Shown: positions 27,612 to 37,968, counted from the stretch's first letter. The stretch is DNA of 64,000 bases from Bacteroidales bacterium (GCA_003249255.1 QKJP01000036.1:62001-126000); one strand, 5' to 3'. Numbers and translations: made by a program. Notes: generated by a model from the letters alone, not told the origin.

Positions 27612-27863
27612 ATACGTTAGTGATGGTAGTTAGCATCAAAGATGCGGCGTCATTAAGCATAGCCTGAAGGGCTATGAATATCATGCCATGATATTGTTAG
27701 CGCCAAAGTGCGTAGTCGTGTGATTTAAGACCACCCACCTTTGGCGCTTAAATAAAATACCTGATTAATATCCTAGCCCTTACAGGCTAGGCTTTGGGAT
27801 ATCGCCCACCTTGGGGCTTTTTTAGATTTATACAGAAATGTATGTACTTATCTACTGACCTCA
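27612..27863 (+). repeat. MITE-like structured repeat, copy 3 (left end degraded)
   Basis: Same orientation as copy 1. The GCATC/GATGC, CATAGCC/GGGCTATG, ATATCATG/CATGATAT and AGCGCCAAAG/CTTTGGCGCT hairpins and the right terminus (CTTATCTACTGACCTCAA) are intact. The left terminal repeat is not recognisable; only ACGTTAG-like remnants precede the first hairpin. Confidence 0.8.
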
Positions 27864-28049
27864 AAAATTATTTTACGTGAATGTCTAATGGCTTGATATT
27901 AAAATATTAAGCGCTGTAAAAATGCAGTTTTATGTCAATTGTTTTAGGTGTAACTACCATTGTGTCAGTGCTTAGTTTTTGTATTAAAAAGAAGCAGTTT
28001 CCTCATTTTTACTTTTTGAAATGATCTATATTTTCCCTAATTTTTCAGT

Positions 28050-30611
28050 ATGGAAAAAGAACACCTAACCCAGATTAAAACCCGAATTGCCGACAGTATA
28101 TTGGTATCTACCGCAATTCTGTTTTTTCCCGTCTATCTTTTAACTGTCCTCCGTGGGATAGAAATTGGCTGGAATAATGTTTACCTGATCAATTCAGTCG
28201 TTTTTTTATTAATTGCTCTCATTGCCATTTTTAGAAAACGACTTTCCTCGAATCTTAAATCCATCTTTTTGGTGTCTTTATACGCCAGTGTAGGATTTAT
28301 CGGTTTATGGAAGTTTGGATTTAGCAGCACACACTATTTTTTAGTGATGAGTGTGGCTTTAATCACCTTAGTCAGTGGTAAAAAAGTCACTTATATTGCT
28401 TTTACGGGTTTGTTTTTAGTTTACATTGCCTTTGCTATCGCATTCTCAACCAATACCATTACAACCAGTGTTGACCTCAATATGTTATCCACATCGCTAA
28501 GCCATTGGGGAACCATCATATTTTCCTTATTCGCCTTATCAGTTATTAGCGTAAGTGGATACCGTAATTTTTTTAAAGAATTGATGGGCGCTTACTCCGA
28601 AAAGAAAAATATTAGTGAAGTGTTGCAAAAACAAAATGACGAATTAATTCGAGCTCGTCAAAAGGCAAAAGAAAGTGAAGTAATTATCAGTGAACTTTCT
28701 AAAAATTTAACCTCTGGCATGATTTATCAAATTGTGGTCGACAGCCAAAACGAGCGGCGATTTACTTTTTTGAGCGATTCCGTTGAGACTTTTTATGGCT
28801 GTACAGCTGAAGAAGCCAAAGCCGATGCTTCAATAATTTATTCAAAAGTTCATCCTGATGACCAAGAGCGACTTCAGCAAGAAGAATTTATAGCGTTGAG
28901 AGATTTAACTGATTTTAATGTCATTGCTCGTTTTATTAAGCCGGATGGAACGATACGCTGGGGTTCTATCAAATCAACTCCCAGAAAGGTAGGAGATTTG
29001 GTTTTCTGGGACGGAATTGAAATTGATATCACAGAAATAAAAGATAAGGAAGAACAATTAACCATTGCAAAAGACAGTGCTTTACGAAATGAAGCTCGCT
29101 TAAAAGAAGCCCAGGAATTGGGTAAAATAGGCAGTTGGGAATACGATATCCGAAACAGTAAAATTTATTGGTCTGATGAAATGTACCGAATCATCGGTTG
29201 TCAGCCCAATGAGGTTGAGCCTAACTACGAGACCTATCTAAAATATGTACATCCTAAGGATCGCATTGGAGTGAAAAGAGCTTATGTTCGGCACCTTTCA
29301 ACTCGCAAACCATATAATATCATACACCGCATCGTTATTTCCGGTACCGAAGAATGTAAATTCGTAAATGAACGTTGTGAGTTTGAGGTGGATGCTGATG
29401 GCAAGCCTTTTCTTTCGCGGGGTACACTTGCCGATATTACCGAAACTATCGCCACTCAAAACGAACTCAGAGACGCCAAAGAAAGGGCGGAGGAAAGTAA
29501 TCGTTTAAAGACCGAATTTATCAATAATATGTCTCATGAGATCCGTACTCCTCTTAACGGATTGTTAGGTTTTTCATCCCTTTTTGAGAAAGAAAATCTT
29601 CTACCCGAAAAAAGAAAACTCTATGTGGATGTCATTCAAAACAGTGGTCGTCAGTTAGTGCGTATTATCGATGATATTATCGAGATTTCAAAATTAGGTA
29701 CAAACCAGGTGAAAGTAAAAGAACAAGGTGTTTGTTTGAATCACATGCTATTGCAGTTATTTGCCATTTTTGATGTGAGAGCCAGGCAACGAAAAATTTC
29801 TCTTTACTTAAAAAAAGGTTTATCTGATGATGCCAGTATCATATTTACTGATGAAATAAAGCTGCATCGTATTTTAAGTAACTTGTTAGACAATGCTTTA
29901 AACTACACTCAAAAAGGGTTTATTGAGTTAGGATACAAGTTAAAAAACAACAGTCTGCTTCTCTATGTCAAAGATACCGGATCGGGCATTGGAGAAGACA
30001 CACAAAAAACAATTTTCGAACGTTTTACCCGGGAAAATACTGAATTATCAAATACAGTGGGAGGTTTAGGCTTGGGCTTGTCCATTGCCAAAGAAAATGC
30101 CGAATTATTAGGAGGAAGCATCCATTTAGAATCTAAAAAAGGGGAAGGTTCTACCTTTACGGTTCAAATACCATTTCGTCCCATTAACCAAAGTTTCTGT
30201 TTAACCACAGCCGAAAGAGATGATTCCATCAAAAAGAAAAAATCAATCACCATTCTCATAGCCGAGGACGAGGGGGTCAATTTCATGTATTTAGAAGAAA
30301 TTATCAAAACCATGGACGATATTGATTGTAGGGTTTTGCATGCCAAAAATGGACTGGAAGCCATTGAACTTTGTCAAATTCATAAAGACATCAGTCTGGT
30401 TTTTATGGACATAAAAATGCCTGTTGTAAACGGTTTTGAAGCCACTAAAGAGATTAAGAGCTTTCGTCAAAATTTACCCATCATTGCCCAAACGGCTTAT
30501 TCATCAGATGCAGATTTAGAACAAGCATTTGATTCCGGTTGTGATGAGTTTATCTCCAAACCCATTGAGCAAAGACGGCTTTTCGAAACCATTTATAAGT
30601 ATGTGAAGTAA
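28050..30611 (+). CDS. Membrane hybrid sensor histidine kinase (six-helix sensor, PAS x2, HisKA, HATPase, receiver)
   Basis: The 853-residue protein has an N-terminal block of about six hydrophobic segments (about 15-175), then a coiled linker, a PAS_3-type domain (about 210-335), and a second PAS domain (about 345-460, LGKIGSWEYDIRNSKIYWS). The kinase core has FINNMSHEIRTPLNG (about 490-504), DNALNYTQKG as N-box, KDTGSGIGED and GGLGLGLSIAKE. The C-terminal receiver (about 730-850) has ILIAEDEGVNFMYL, the phosphoacceptor Asp in LVFMDIKMPVVNGF, and SKPIEQRR. No HPt or DNA-binding output domain is present, and no response regulator gene is adjacent. MITE copies 3 and 4 bracket it in inverted orientation. 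It resembles the hybrid kinase at 7.4-10.5 kb in its core. Confidence 0.9.
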   Translation: MEKEHLTQIKTRIADSILVSTAILFFPVYLLTVLRGIEIGWNNVYLINSVVFLLIALIAIFRKRLSSNLKSIFLVSLYASVGFIGLWKFGFSSTHYFLVMSVALITLVSGKKVTYIAFTGLFLVYIAFAIAFSTNTITTSVDLNMLSTSLSHWGTIIFSLFALSVISVSGYRNFFKELMGAYSEKKNISEVLQKQNDELIRARQKAKESEVIISELSKNLTSGMIYQIVVDSQNERRFTFLSDSVETFYGCTAEEAKADASIIYSKVHPDDQERLQQEEFIALRDLTDFNVIARFIKPDGTIRWGSIKSTPRKVGDLVFWDGIEIDITEIKDKEEQLTIAKDSALRNEARLKEAQELGKIGSWEYDIRNSKIYWSDEMYRIIGCQPNEVEPNYETYLKYVHPKDRIGVKRAYVRHLSTRKPYNIIHRIVISGTEECKFVNERCEFEVDADGKPFLSRGTLADITETIATQNELRDAKERAEESNRLKTEFINNMSHEIRTPLNGLLGFSSLFEKENLLPEKRKLYVDVIQNSGRQLVRIIDDIIEISKLGTNQVKVKEQGVCLNHMLLQLFAIFDVRARQRKISLYLKKGLSDDASIIFTDEIKLHRILSNLLDNALNYTQKGFIELGYKLKNNSLLLYVKDTGSGIGEDTQKTIFERFTRENTELSNTVGGLGLGLSIAKENAELLGGSIHLESKKGEGSTFTVQIPFRPINQSFCLTTAERDDSIKKKKSITILIAEDEGVNFMYLEEIIKTMDDIDCRVLHAKNGLEAIELCQIHKDISLVFMDIKMPVVNGFEATKEIKSFRQNLPIIAQTAYSSDADLEQAFDSGCDEFISKPIEQRRLFETIYKYVK

Positions 30612-30663
30612 GGAATGATACTTATCAATTAGATGATGTGCTGATAGGTTGATGAAAAACTTA

Positions 30664-30925
30664 TTGAAGTCAGTAGATAAGTACATACTTTCTGCATAAA
30701 TCTAAAAAAGCCCCAAAGTGCGCGAAATCCCAAAGCCTAGCCTGTAAGGGCTAGGATATTAATCAGTTATTTTAATAAGTGCCAAAGTGCGTAGTCTTAA
30801 TCTCACGACTACACACCTATCTTTGGCACTAATACTATCATGCCATGATATTCATAGCCCTTCAGGCTATGCTTAATGACACCGCATCTTTGATGCTAAT
30901 GTAAGCTTACTATTGATAAGCATTT
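30664..30925 (-). repeat. MITE-like structured repeat, copy 4 (inverted; one end degraded)
   Basis: It begins TTGAAGTCAGTAGATAAGTA as in copy 2. The stem that is AGCGCC/GGCGCT in copy 1 is AGTGCC/GGCACT here, a compensatory change that keeps pairing. The CATAGCC/GGCTATG and GCATC/GATGC hairpins are intact. The far end stops matching after GTAAGCTTACTATTGATAAG. Confidence 0.8.
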
Positions 30926-31013
30926 CAGAAAATAATTTTTTGACGTTTAATCAATAGTTTTTCATTATGCTTAATTGCAGATATTCAGAATAATTATGGA
31001 CAATACCATTTTT

Positions 31014-33677
31014 TTATATCAACCGCAATTCCTTTGCCTTCTCCACAGCCTGATTGCGATTGCTGCTTTCCAGTTTTAGGTTAATGTTCTTTAAATGCGT
31101 TTTAACTGTGTTTAGAGAGATAAAAAGCTTATCGGCAATTTCTTGGTTACTCATCCCGGCTGCTATGAGCTTAAGTGTTTCTATCTCTCGTTCGCTTAAC
31201 TCATTTTCGGTTTTTTGAGTGATAGTAGTGCGTTTTTTTTCCAGTGCTCTTTTGAGATTATCTATAAATTGCTTTGGTATAGTGCTTTGGTGCGTAGCCA
31301 AATGTTGAAAAGTAAGGGTTAATAGATCAGCTATTAATAACTGATTATATAAAAAGAACGAAAGAAGATTCTCATTTACAGCCGGTTCCATGGCTTTAAT
31401 AAGGTACTGAATGGCTTTATCCTCTTGATGAGTGCGGTGATAAATAGCTGCTAATTGGATATTTACTTCAATGATGCGCTCAATGCGATGGCCATCGGTA
31501 GCATCTTTAGCTATTTTAAGCAAGAGCTTTTCGGCTTCATCATATTTTTGTAAGTAAAGGTTAATTCTTGAATACACCAAGAACAAGGTTTCATTAGCAT
31601 ACGTGATTTCAGATGAAAAACTTATACCCAAGGCATCCATGCTATGTAAGGCCTCTTCATACTTTCCTTCTTCTGCTAGTAAATAATGTTTCCAACCGAT
31701 GTACATGGATAAAACATAGGGAGGTAAATCTTTATTTTTTATGAGTTCATCAGCTTCCTTAATCTTTTCATTTGCTTCCGGGCGGTTTAGTTCTTTTAGC
31801 AAAAAGGTATACACCATCAAGGGCAATATATTTTGGTAGATGTCTTTACTTTTTCTGCTCAGAAGGTAGGCAATTTCAATGTTTTGGTAGGCTTCTTCAA
31901 AATCACCTTGAGTAAATAACGAAGAACCTTTGATGAAATATAAAGCACCAAAATAGGGATCAGAGGTTGTTAAGCCTGATAAACCTTTTTGTTCGATGAG
32001 GTTTAAAAGTTGAGTACAACGTCGGGCAGCCAAGAAATACTTGCCTTGAAGCTGTTCGTTCTCAGCCATTCGTATTTCAATAGTTGAAATAAGGAAAATG
32101 TTATCTATTTGTGTTGCATAATTATAGGCTCGTTCAAAATACTTCCCGGCTTCAACCAGTTGACCCATTGAGAACTGAGCTGCACCCAGCGAAAACCATA
32201 ACCAGCCTTGCCACAGCAGAGCGTTTTGGGGCAGGTTGTTTTCTGCAATTTTTTGATATTGAAGTACTTTTTCCGGACTTTCATAATGAGAGTACAAGTA
32301 GGTATGTGCTACGGCTAACTTCCCTTTAAGTATTTGCGTTTTTTCATCTGCTTCTTTCCATTTTTGTATCGCATCATTTGCATTTGACAATAGTTTTTCT
32401 GCTTCAGACAGCTTGCCATCAGAAATATGAACCCATGCGTAGAAAATGCAAAACTCAGGATGTGCAAAGACTTGTTCTTCGGGTAATTGTTCACCATAAG
32501 TTAAGATGGCTTCACATCGTCCTTTTTGCCATAATTTTTCTACTTCGTGGGATAAAATATCTAAAACTTTGGGGTAATCATGGCTTGCAAAAGCATGATC
32601 TATTGCCCTGTCGTAGAGTTCGTTTTGTTCGTACCAGATACAAGCTTTTTGATGAAGACGGTGTATCTCATTAGGATACTTTGCTTGCAAGCGTTGTTTT
32701 AATAAATCGGCAAATAAATGGTGGTAGCGATACCAGATGCGCTCTTCATCTAAAGGAATGATAAAAAGGTTGTTGCTTTCTAAACTTTCAATGATCGATT
32801 GCCCATTTTCTGTTTCTAAAAGGTCGTTGCAAACCTGCGCATTAAATTCTTTAAGGATAGATGTTTGAAGTAAAAAGTCACTGACTTCAGAATTCAGGTT
32901 ATTAAGCACTTCTTCTAAGAGGTAATCCATAATGTAACGGTTATTACCTGCAAAGTCTTTTATAAAAGCTGATAGATCGCTTTTGTTCTGTAATGAAATA
33001 GCTGCCAATTGAAGTCCGGCAATCCAACCTTCAGTTTTTATCTTGAGGGTTGCTATATCTTCTTCGTCAAGTTTAAGCTTAAAATGTTTATTAAAGAGTT
33101 GTGCAATTTCATGGTTTGAAAAGCTTAAGTCCTTTGCTCTGATTTCAACCAAATGCTGCCGGCTCCTTAGTTTGGCAATGGCTAAGGCAGGATCAGAGCG
33201 GGTAATCATTACCGTGTGTAAGTTTTGCGGACTGTATTCGATTAAGAATTGAATAGCATCGGTAATTTCGGGATTTTTGATTAGATGAAAATCATCCAAA
33301 ACCAATAGAATATCTTGATTTATTTTGCTTAAATCGTTAATAATCAAACTTATTAATGATTCTGCTTTGGGGTGATTGGGGGATTGAAGTTGCTTTAATA
33401 TTTCAACGCCAAAATCTATCATGCAATTTTGAATGGCATAAATGAGGTAGCTGATGAACTCAACCATGTCATTATCATTCTTATCAATAGAAAACCAAGC
33501 GGTATTTAACTCATTTTCATTAATCCAATCTGCAACAGCGGTTGATTTTCCAAATCCGGCAGGAGCCGAGATAAGAATGAGCTTTTTAGTTATTCCCGCA
33601 TTCAGTTGCTCAAACAATCTGTTTCGTTTGATAACGCCTGAATCAATACCCGGTTTATGAAGTTTTGTAAGTAGCAT
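31014..33677 (-). CDS. MalT-like LuxR-family transcriptional regulator (STAND ATPase)
   Basis: The 887-residue protein has an N-terminal P-loop ATPase with Walker A SAPAGFGKST (about 38-46) and Walker B-like ILLVLDDFHLI (about 118-128). A winged-helix and long helical TPR-like sensor region follows (about 300-800), with repeated A-x-x-Y/F-x-x-A helix pairs. The C-terminal LuxR-type HTH (about 820-887) has LSEREIETLKLIAAGMSNQE and ADKLFISLNTVKTHLKNIN. Members bind ATP and an inducer, oligomerise, and activate transcription; MalT itself senses maltotriose. The inducer here is unknown. It stands alone with MITE copy 4 downstream. The first ATG with MLLTKLHKPG is the normal family start. Confidence 0.92.
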   Translation of the reverse strand: MLLTKLHKPGIDSGVIKRNRLFEQLNAGITKKLILISAPAGFGKSTAVADWINENELNTAWFSIDKNDNDMVEFISYLIYAIQNCMIDFGVEILKQLQSPNHPKAESLISLIINDLSKINQDILLVLDDFHLIKNPEITDAIQFLIEYSPQNLHTVMITRSDPALAIAKLRSRQHLVEIRAKDLSFSNHEIAQLFNKHFKLKLDEEDIATLKIKTEGWIAGLQLAAISLQNKSDLSAFIKDFAGNNRYIMDYLLEEVLNNLNSEVSDFLLQTSILKEFNAQVCNDLLETENGQSIIESLESNNLFIIPLDEERIWYRYHHLFADLLKQRLQAKYPNEIHRLHQKACIWYEQNELYDRAIDHAFASHDYPKVLDILSHEVEKLWQKGRCEAILTYGEQLPEEQVFAHPEFCIFYAWVHISDGKLSEAEKLLSNANDAIQKWKEADEKTQILKGKLAVAHTYLYSHYESPEKVLQYQKIAENNLPQNALLWQGWLWFSLGAAQFSMGQLVEAGKYFERAYNYATQIDNIFLISTIEIRMAENEQLQGKYFLAARRCTQLLNLIEQKGLSGLTTSDPYFGALYFIKGSSLFTQGDFEEAYQNIEIAYLLSRKSKDIYQNILPLMVYTFLLKELNRPEANEKIKEADELIKNKDLPPYVLSMYIGWKHYLLAEEGKYEEALHSMDALGISFSSEITYANETLFLVYSRINLYLQKYDEAEKLLLKIAKDATDGHRIERIIEVNIQLAAIYHRTHQEDKAIQYLIKAMEPAVNENLLSFFLYNQLLIADLLTLTFQHLATHQSTIPKQFIDNLKRALEKKRTTITQKTENELSEREIETLKLIAAGMSNQEIADKLFISLNTVKTHLKNINLKLESSNRNQAVEKAKELRLI

Positions 33678-34050
33678 GGACGAAAATAGTATTATTTCTA
33701 GTATTACACCTTATATCATTCTTCGATACGCCTCTGACACCCGGTTAGATGACGTATTACCAGTAAGTTTAGGTTAAGGTCGTCCGTTTTTATCCAGAAC
33801 AAGCAGTGTTGGATTTTTTCTTTCTCATCTTATTGCCTAATGCCACTTTTACCTCGAACGTCACGAGTGTTTGGTTGATATTAAAACCTTAAAGATGAGA
33901 TGTATTCGAAAAAAAGCCATGGTAAAATGTTATCAAGGTTTTTTTTCTTTTGTGATGGATTAATAGCAGTTGACTTTAGTCAACTGTATTAAATGAGTAA
34001 AAAACATTGGCTTTAGCCAAAGGGATATCTTGGATAATTATAACATAGTT
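33678..34050. other. Spacer with two short REP-like hairpins; no gene seen
   Basis: About 370 bases between the 5' end of the MalT-like gene and the 3' end of the ABC exporter gene. CAGTTGACT TT AGTCAACTG (33967-33986) and TTGGCTTTAGCCAA (34007-34020) are short palindromes of the REP type. No convincing reading frame is present. The second hairpin lies close to the exporter stop and might end its transcript. Confidence 0.55.
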
Positions 34051-35823
34051 TTAAGAAGAAAACTGCATTTCACTCAAACGCTTATAAATACCATCTGCTT
34101 TTTGCATTAATTCCGCATGTGTGCCCTGTTCCTCTAGTTTTCCTTGATTAATGACGAGAATATTATCGGCATTTCTAACAGTGGCTAAACGATGCGCAAT
34201 GACAATGGATGTTCTGCCGTGCATTAAATTTTCCAAGGCATCTTGTACCCACTTTTCAGATTCTGAATCCAATGATGAGGTTGCTTCATCCAGAATAAGA
34301 ATTTTAGGATCCTTTAAAACTGCCCGGGCAATGGCCACACGCTGCCTTTGACCACCCGAAAGTTGTGTGCCGCGTTCTCCTACAATGGTCTCTAAGCCTT
34401 CCGGAAAACGGTTGACAAATTCCATCACATTGGCTTTTTGAGCCGCTTCTAATATTTCTTCATCACTGGCAGAAGGTCTGCCATAAGCAATGTTTTCTTT
34501 GATGCTTCCACCAAATAAGAATATATCTTGAGGAACCAATGATATTTGGCTTCTCAAAACAGATAAAGGGAAGTCAAGGCAATCTTTATCGTCAAAAAAT
34601 AACTCGCCTTTGTTTGGGTAATGCAGCATTAACAGAAGCGAAGCCAAAGTGCTTTTACCCGCACCACTGGGACCAACTACGGCAATCATTTTGTTGGGTT
34701 CTATTTTTACGGTAATGTCTTTTAGAACAGTTTCTTCGGGGCGTGAAGGATAGGAGAAGTTTAAGTGTTTGAGTTCAATTTGGCCTTGTAAACGTTCCGG
34801 TTCTTTAAGTTCTGTGGTTTCAATAATAGCTTCTTCTTTTTCTTCAAAGATTTGAAAGAGATCTTCAGTTGCACCTATAAACTTCTGGATATTTGTAAAA
34901 ACGGTTGCCAATCCTCCAATGGTTCCACCAACAAAAACCGAGTAAATCACAAACGAAAAGAGATCGCCTGAAGCCAATTCTCCTTCTGCCATTAACTGGG
35001 AGCCTTGCCACACAACTGCTGAAATAGCCCCGAACAAACCAAATATAATAAACGAAGAAAAGGCACCTCGGTATTTACCGCTTTTCATGCCCAAATTGGC
35101 AATTTCGATGGTTCTGGTTTTATATTTTTCAATTTCAAAATACTCATTGGTAAAGGCTTTTACACTTTGTATGCCTTGTAAGGTTTCTTCCACTAAAGTG
35201 TTGGAATCAGCCACTTGAGCCTGTACATCTTTTGAGAATTTCCGAATGAAACGCCCAAAGAACCGGGCTACAATCATCATTGGAGGAAGTATGGCCAAGG
35301 TAAACAAGGTTAATTTTACCGATGTTACGGCTAATAAAATGGTACCACCAATAATGATGATGATTTGCCGTACAAGTTCTGCCAAAGTAGTGGTTAAAGT
35401 TTCCTGCAATAAAGTTACATCGGCAGATATCCGGCTGTTTAATTCTCCAACTCGACGTTGTTCAAAAAAGCGAAGCGGTAGTTTTATTAAGTGGTTGTAG
35501 GTAGCTCTTCTTAACGCAGCTAATGATTTTTCGGTGACATTTACAAAAAGTACCACTCGAAAATAGGAAAAGATAGACTGTAACAATAAAATAACTCCAA
35601 GAAGAATAGCAGTTTGATTAACAGATGTACCCACAAATCTGTCTGTGCCGGTATTAACCAAATCTCCCATTAGTTTTGGGAAGGCCAGGCTCGATAAACT
35701 CGACCCTAACAAGAAAAATAGTCCCAGGAAATATTCATTTCTGTGGGGTTTAATGTATTCGTAGAGCTTAAAGGCTTTGCTTAAACCTTTACGGGTGATT
35801 TTCTTTTTTGGTATTTCTTGCAT
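34051..35823 (-). CDS. ABC-type exporter, fused membrane and ATPase half-transporter
   Basis: The 590-residue protein has an exporter-type transmembrane domain with about six helices (about 30-320) and a nucleotide-binding domain (about 345-585). The latter has Walker A VVGPSGAGKST (about 382-392), Q-loop SLVPQDIFLFGGSI, signature QLSGGQRQRVAIARA, Walker B ILILDEATSSLD and the H-loop IVIAHRLATV. It should work as a homodimer in the inner membrane and export lipids, peptides or drugs, as in the MsbA/LmrA/TAP-like group; the substrate cannot be read from sequence. It has no partner gene. The length is standard. Confidence 0.93.
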   Translation of the reverse strand: MQEIPKKKITRKGLSKAFKLYEYIKPHRNEYFLGLFFLLGSSLSSLAFPKLMGDLVNTGTDRFVGTSVNQTAILLGVILLLQSIFSYFRVVLFVNVTEKSLAALRRATYNHLIKLPLRFFEQRRVGELNSRISADVTLLQETLTTTLAELVRQIIIIIGGTILLAVTSVKLTLFTLAILPPMMIVARFFGRFIRKFSKDVQAQVADSNTLVEETLQGIQSVKAFTNEYFEIEKYKTRTIEIANLGMKSGKYRGAFSSFIIFGLFGAISAVVWQGSQLMAEGELASGDLFSFVIYSVFVGGTIGGLATVFTNIQKFIGATEDLFQIFEEKEEAIIETTELKEPERLQGQIELKHLNFSYPSRPEETVLKDITVKIEPNKMIAVVGPSGAGKSTLASLLLMLHYPNKGELFFDDKDCLDFPLSVLRSQISLVPQDIFLFGGSIKENIAYGRPSASDEEILEAAQKANVMEFVNRFPEGLETIVGERGTQLSGGQRQRVAIARAVLKDPKILILDEATSSLDSESEKWVQDALENLMHGRTSIVIAHRLATVRNADNILVINQGKLEEQGTHAELMQKADGIYKRLSEMQFSS

Positions 35824-36487
35824 GTTGTTTTATATATTCCAGATTAACTGCAAAAGTGCTGTTTTTGCATCAAGTTATTATAAAAACGAAAAGCATAATA
35901 AAAAGTTTTTGGAATAGGGCAAACCGAAAAAACATGGGCTGCTCTTTCTATTAGAGTGCTTTTATAATCATGCTCATTTGCTAAACTTAATTCTTGGTTT
36001 ACAACCATGTTAAAACCTTGCTAAATACTTAGCAGCGGTATTATTAAGCAGGAAACCTTCATTTATTTGGCCATTACTCTTGTTGTCCCTATTTTTCTAT
36101 TGTATTTTTTGTAGCAATAAGATTTTCATCTTTGTAATCCTTAAGACGGATTATCTAAAGATAGATTGAGTATTATTTTAAACTGTTCCACTTTGTTGTG
36201 TGGTGATGTGGAAGAAATGATTAGATATTACAATTAAATATGCGACATCTTATATGTTGAAGAACAAGCTTTTGGTCCAAAAGATGAAGCAGATTTATTA
36301 TTGTTTTGTATGGCTGAAAGCCTTTGGTATAAAAGCATAAGGCAACGCCCTAAGAGTATAATCCTTTCATCCCTTAGCCCTGAAAGGGCGAAATGTTCTT
36401 GTTGTTTATTTTACATGTATCATTAGTACAGAGTGTTATTGATGTTTTTATTCAATACTAAATACTCTGTACTCAAATCTCAAACAA
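35824..36487. other. Long spacer with REP-like palindrome and an inverted repeat; no gene seen
   Basis: About 660 bases between divergent genes. A REP-like segment (GCAACGCCCTAAGAG near 36342 and TAGCCCTGAAAGGGCGAAATG near 36375) and the 10-base inverted repeat described separately are the only structured elements. Short reading frames have no recognisable similarity. Confidence 0.55.
36425..36473 (+). promoter_or_regulatory. Perfect 10-base inverted repeat upstream of rsgA
   Basis: AGTACAGAGT (36425-36434) and ACTCTGTACT (36464-36473) are exact reverse complements 29 bases apart, ending 14 bases before the rsgA ATG. It could form a leader hairpin that hides the start region, or be a leftover of an intergenic repeat. 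Function is unknown. Confidence 0.4.
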
Positions 36488-37555
36488 ATGACATTACACG
36501 ATTTAGGATATAACCAACAAATAGAAAAAGACCGTCAACTCTTAGGTTTTGATGTTTTTGACATAGCACGCGTAAGTTCAGAGCATAAAGAACGTTACAC
36601 GGTCAAAAATGAAAAAGGCGAATTTGAAGCAGAGCTCATTGGAAACCTTCGTTTTTCAGCCCAGAGTAGAAGTGATTTTCCTGCTGTGGGAGACTGGGTA
36701 GCTGTTACGGAGTACGACGAAGGTAAAATGTTAATACATGGTTTGTTACCGCGGCAAAACAGCATCCAACGACAAGCTGTTGGAAAGCATGGCGAAAAGC
36801 AGATTATTGCAGCCAATCTGGATGTCGCTTTTATCGTTCAGGCAGTCGATCGCGATTTTAATGTAAACCGCATCGAAAGATATTTGACCTTATGTTATCA
36901 GTCCAAAGTAGAACCAATGGTGGTGTTGAATAAAGTGGATTTAATCTCGCAGGAAGATTTAGAATTAAAGATTCAACAGATCTGTAAAAGAGAAGAAAAG
37001 CTCGTTGTAGTTGGTCTTAGTAATTTAAATAAAACCGGCTTTGATGATTTAAAAAAGCACATTGTAAAAGGAAAAACATACTGCTTACTTGGCTCATCAG
37101 GAGTTGGAAAATCTACTTTGATTAATAATCTTTCAGGAGGAGTATTGATGGAGACAGATTCCATCAGTGAAAGTAGTCAGCGGGGTCGTCATGTAACTAC
37201 ACACCGCGAACTATTAGTTTTAGAATCAGGAGGAATATTCATCGATAATCCCGGAATGCGCGAAGTAGGAATTGCGGATGCCGGAGAGGGAATGGAAGTC
37301 ACTTTTGATGAAATTTATGAATTAGCAAAAGGATGCAGGTATGCTGATTGTAAGCATATCAATGAAAAGGGTTGCGCAGTGATTGAAGCTGTTGATTCCG
37401 GAAAATTTTCTTCAGCCAAGTACGAAAATTTCTTAAAAATGGAGCGTGAAAAAGAACACTATGAATCCACAGTTGCTGAAAAACGACAGAAAGATAAAGA
37501 TTTTGGCAAGATGGTCAAACGCTTTAAAAACCTGAAGAATCAAAGTAAACGTTAA
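36488..37555 (+). CDS. rsgA: Ribosome small-subunit-dependent GTPase A
   Basis: The 355-residue protein matches the YjeQ/RsgA family, which helps mature the 30S subunit. An N-terminal OB-fold (about 35-95) is followed by a circularly permuted GTPase domain: the NKxD-type motif VVLNKVDL (about 140-147) comes before the P-loop LLGSSGVGKSTLINNL (about 199-214), then the G3-like IDNPGMREVG. A C-terminal zinc-binding region (about 280-295) has C-x4-C-x-H-x5-C (CRYADCKHINEKGC). All functional motifs are present. It is a single gene, followed by a terminator-like hairpin about 135 bases downstream. Confidence 0.95.
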   Translation: MTLHDLGYNQQIEKDRQLLGFDVFDIARVSSEHKERYTVKNEKGEFEAELIGNLRFSAQSRSDFPAVGDWVAVTEYDEGKMLIHGLLPRQNSIQRQAVGKHGEKQIIAANLDVAFIVQAVDRDFNVNRIERYLTLCYQSKVEPMVVLNKVDLISQEDLELKIQQICKREEKLVVVGLSNLNKTGFDDLKKHIVKGKTYCLLGSSGVGKSTLINNLSGGVLMETDSISESSQRGRHVTTHRELLVLESGGIFIDNPGMREVGIADAGEGMEVTFDEIYELAKGCRYADCKHINEKGCAVIEAVDSGKFSSAKYENFLKMEREKEHYESTVAEKRQKDKDFGKMVKRFKNLKNQSKR

Positions 37556-37689
37556 TTGTTTGGTTTAATTTAATTTGGTTTAAACACATCTCGATTCACC
37601 ACTATCTCGCCATTAAAGTCAAGCTAGGAGAATTTAGTTTTTTGTACCAAAGGTGCGATGTTATCTGCTTAAATGTATAATAAACTAAC

Positions 37690-37718
37690 AAGGGGCTGCC
37701 TAAAAGACAGCCCCTTTT
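37690..37718 (+). terminator. Intrinsic terminator downstream of rsgA
   Basis: AAGGGGCTG pairs with CAGCCCCTT across CCTAAAAGA, followed by TTTTG. It lies about 135 bases after the rsgA stop. Confidence 0.7.
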
Positions 37719-37968
37719 GAATTGGTAAATACAAGAATAATAGAAAGTCAAACTATTTAATTATAAGCTGAATAGTAGTAGTGTCATTTAGTTTTACTAA
37801 CTAAACTACAGCAGCTAAGTCCTTAGTCGAGAATGTTTTTTGAGTTTCCGAAAGAACTTTAACTCCATTCGTGTTCTAATTTTGCACATACCTAATGTAT
37901 GTGCACCGTTACTAGTATACAAACGCTGATTTAATTTCTCCCACAAAAAAGTTGACTTTATTTTTTCA
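37719..37968. other. Spacer without recognisable gene before the ABC-F gene
   Basis: AT-rich sequence between the terminator and the ABC-F promoter. No reading frame, repeat or RNA structure could be supported. Confidence 0.5.
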
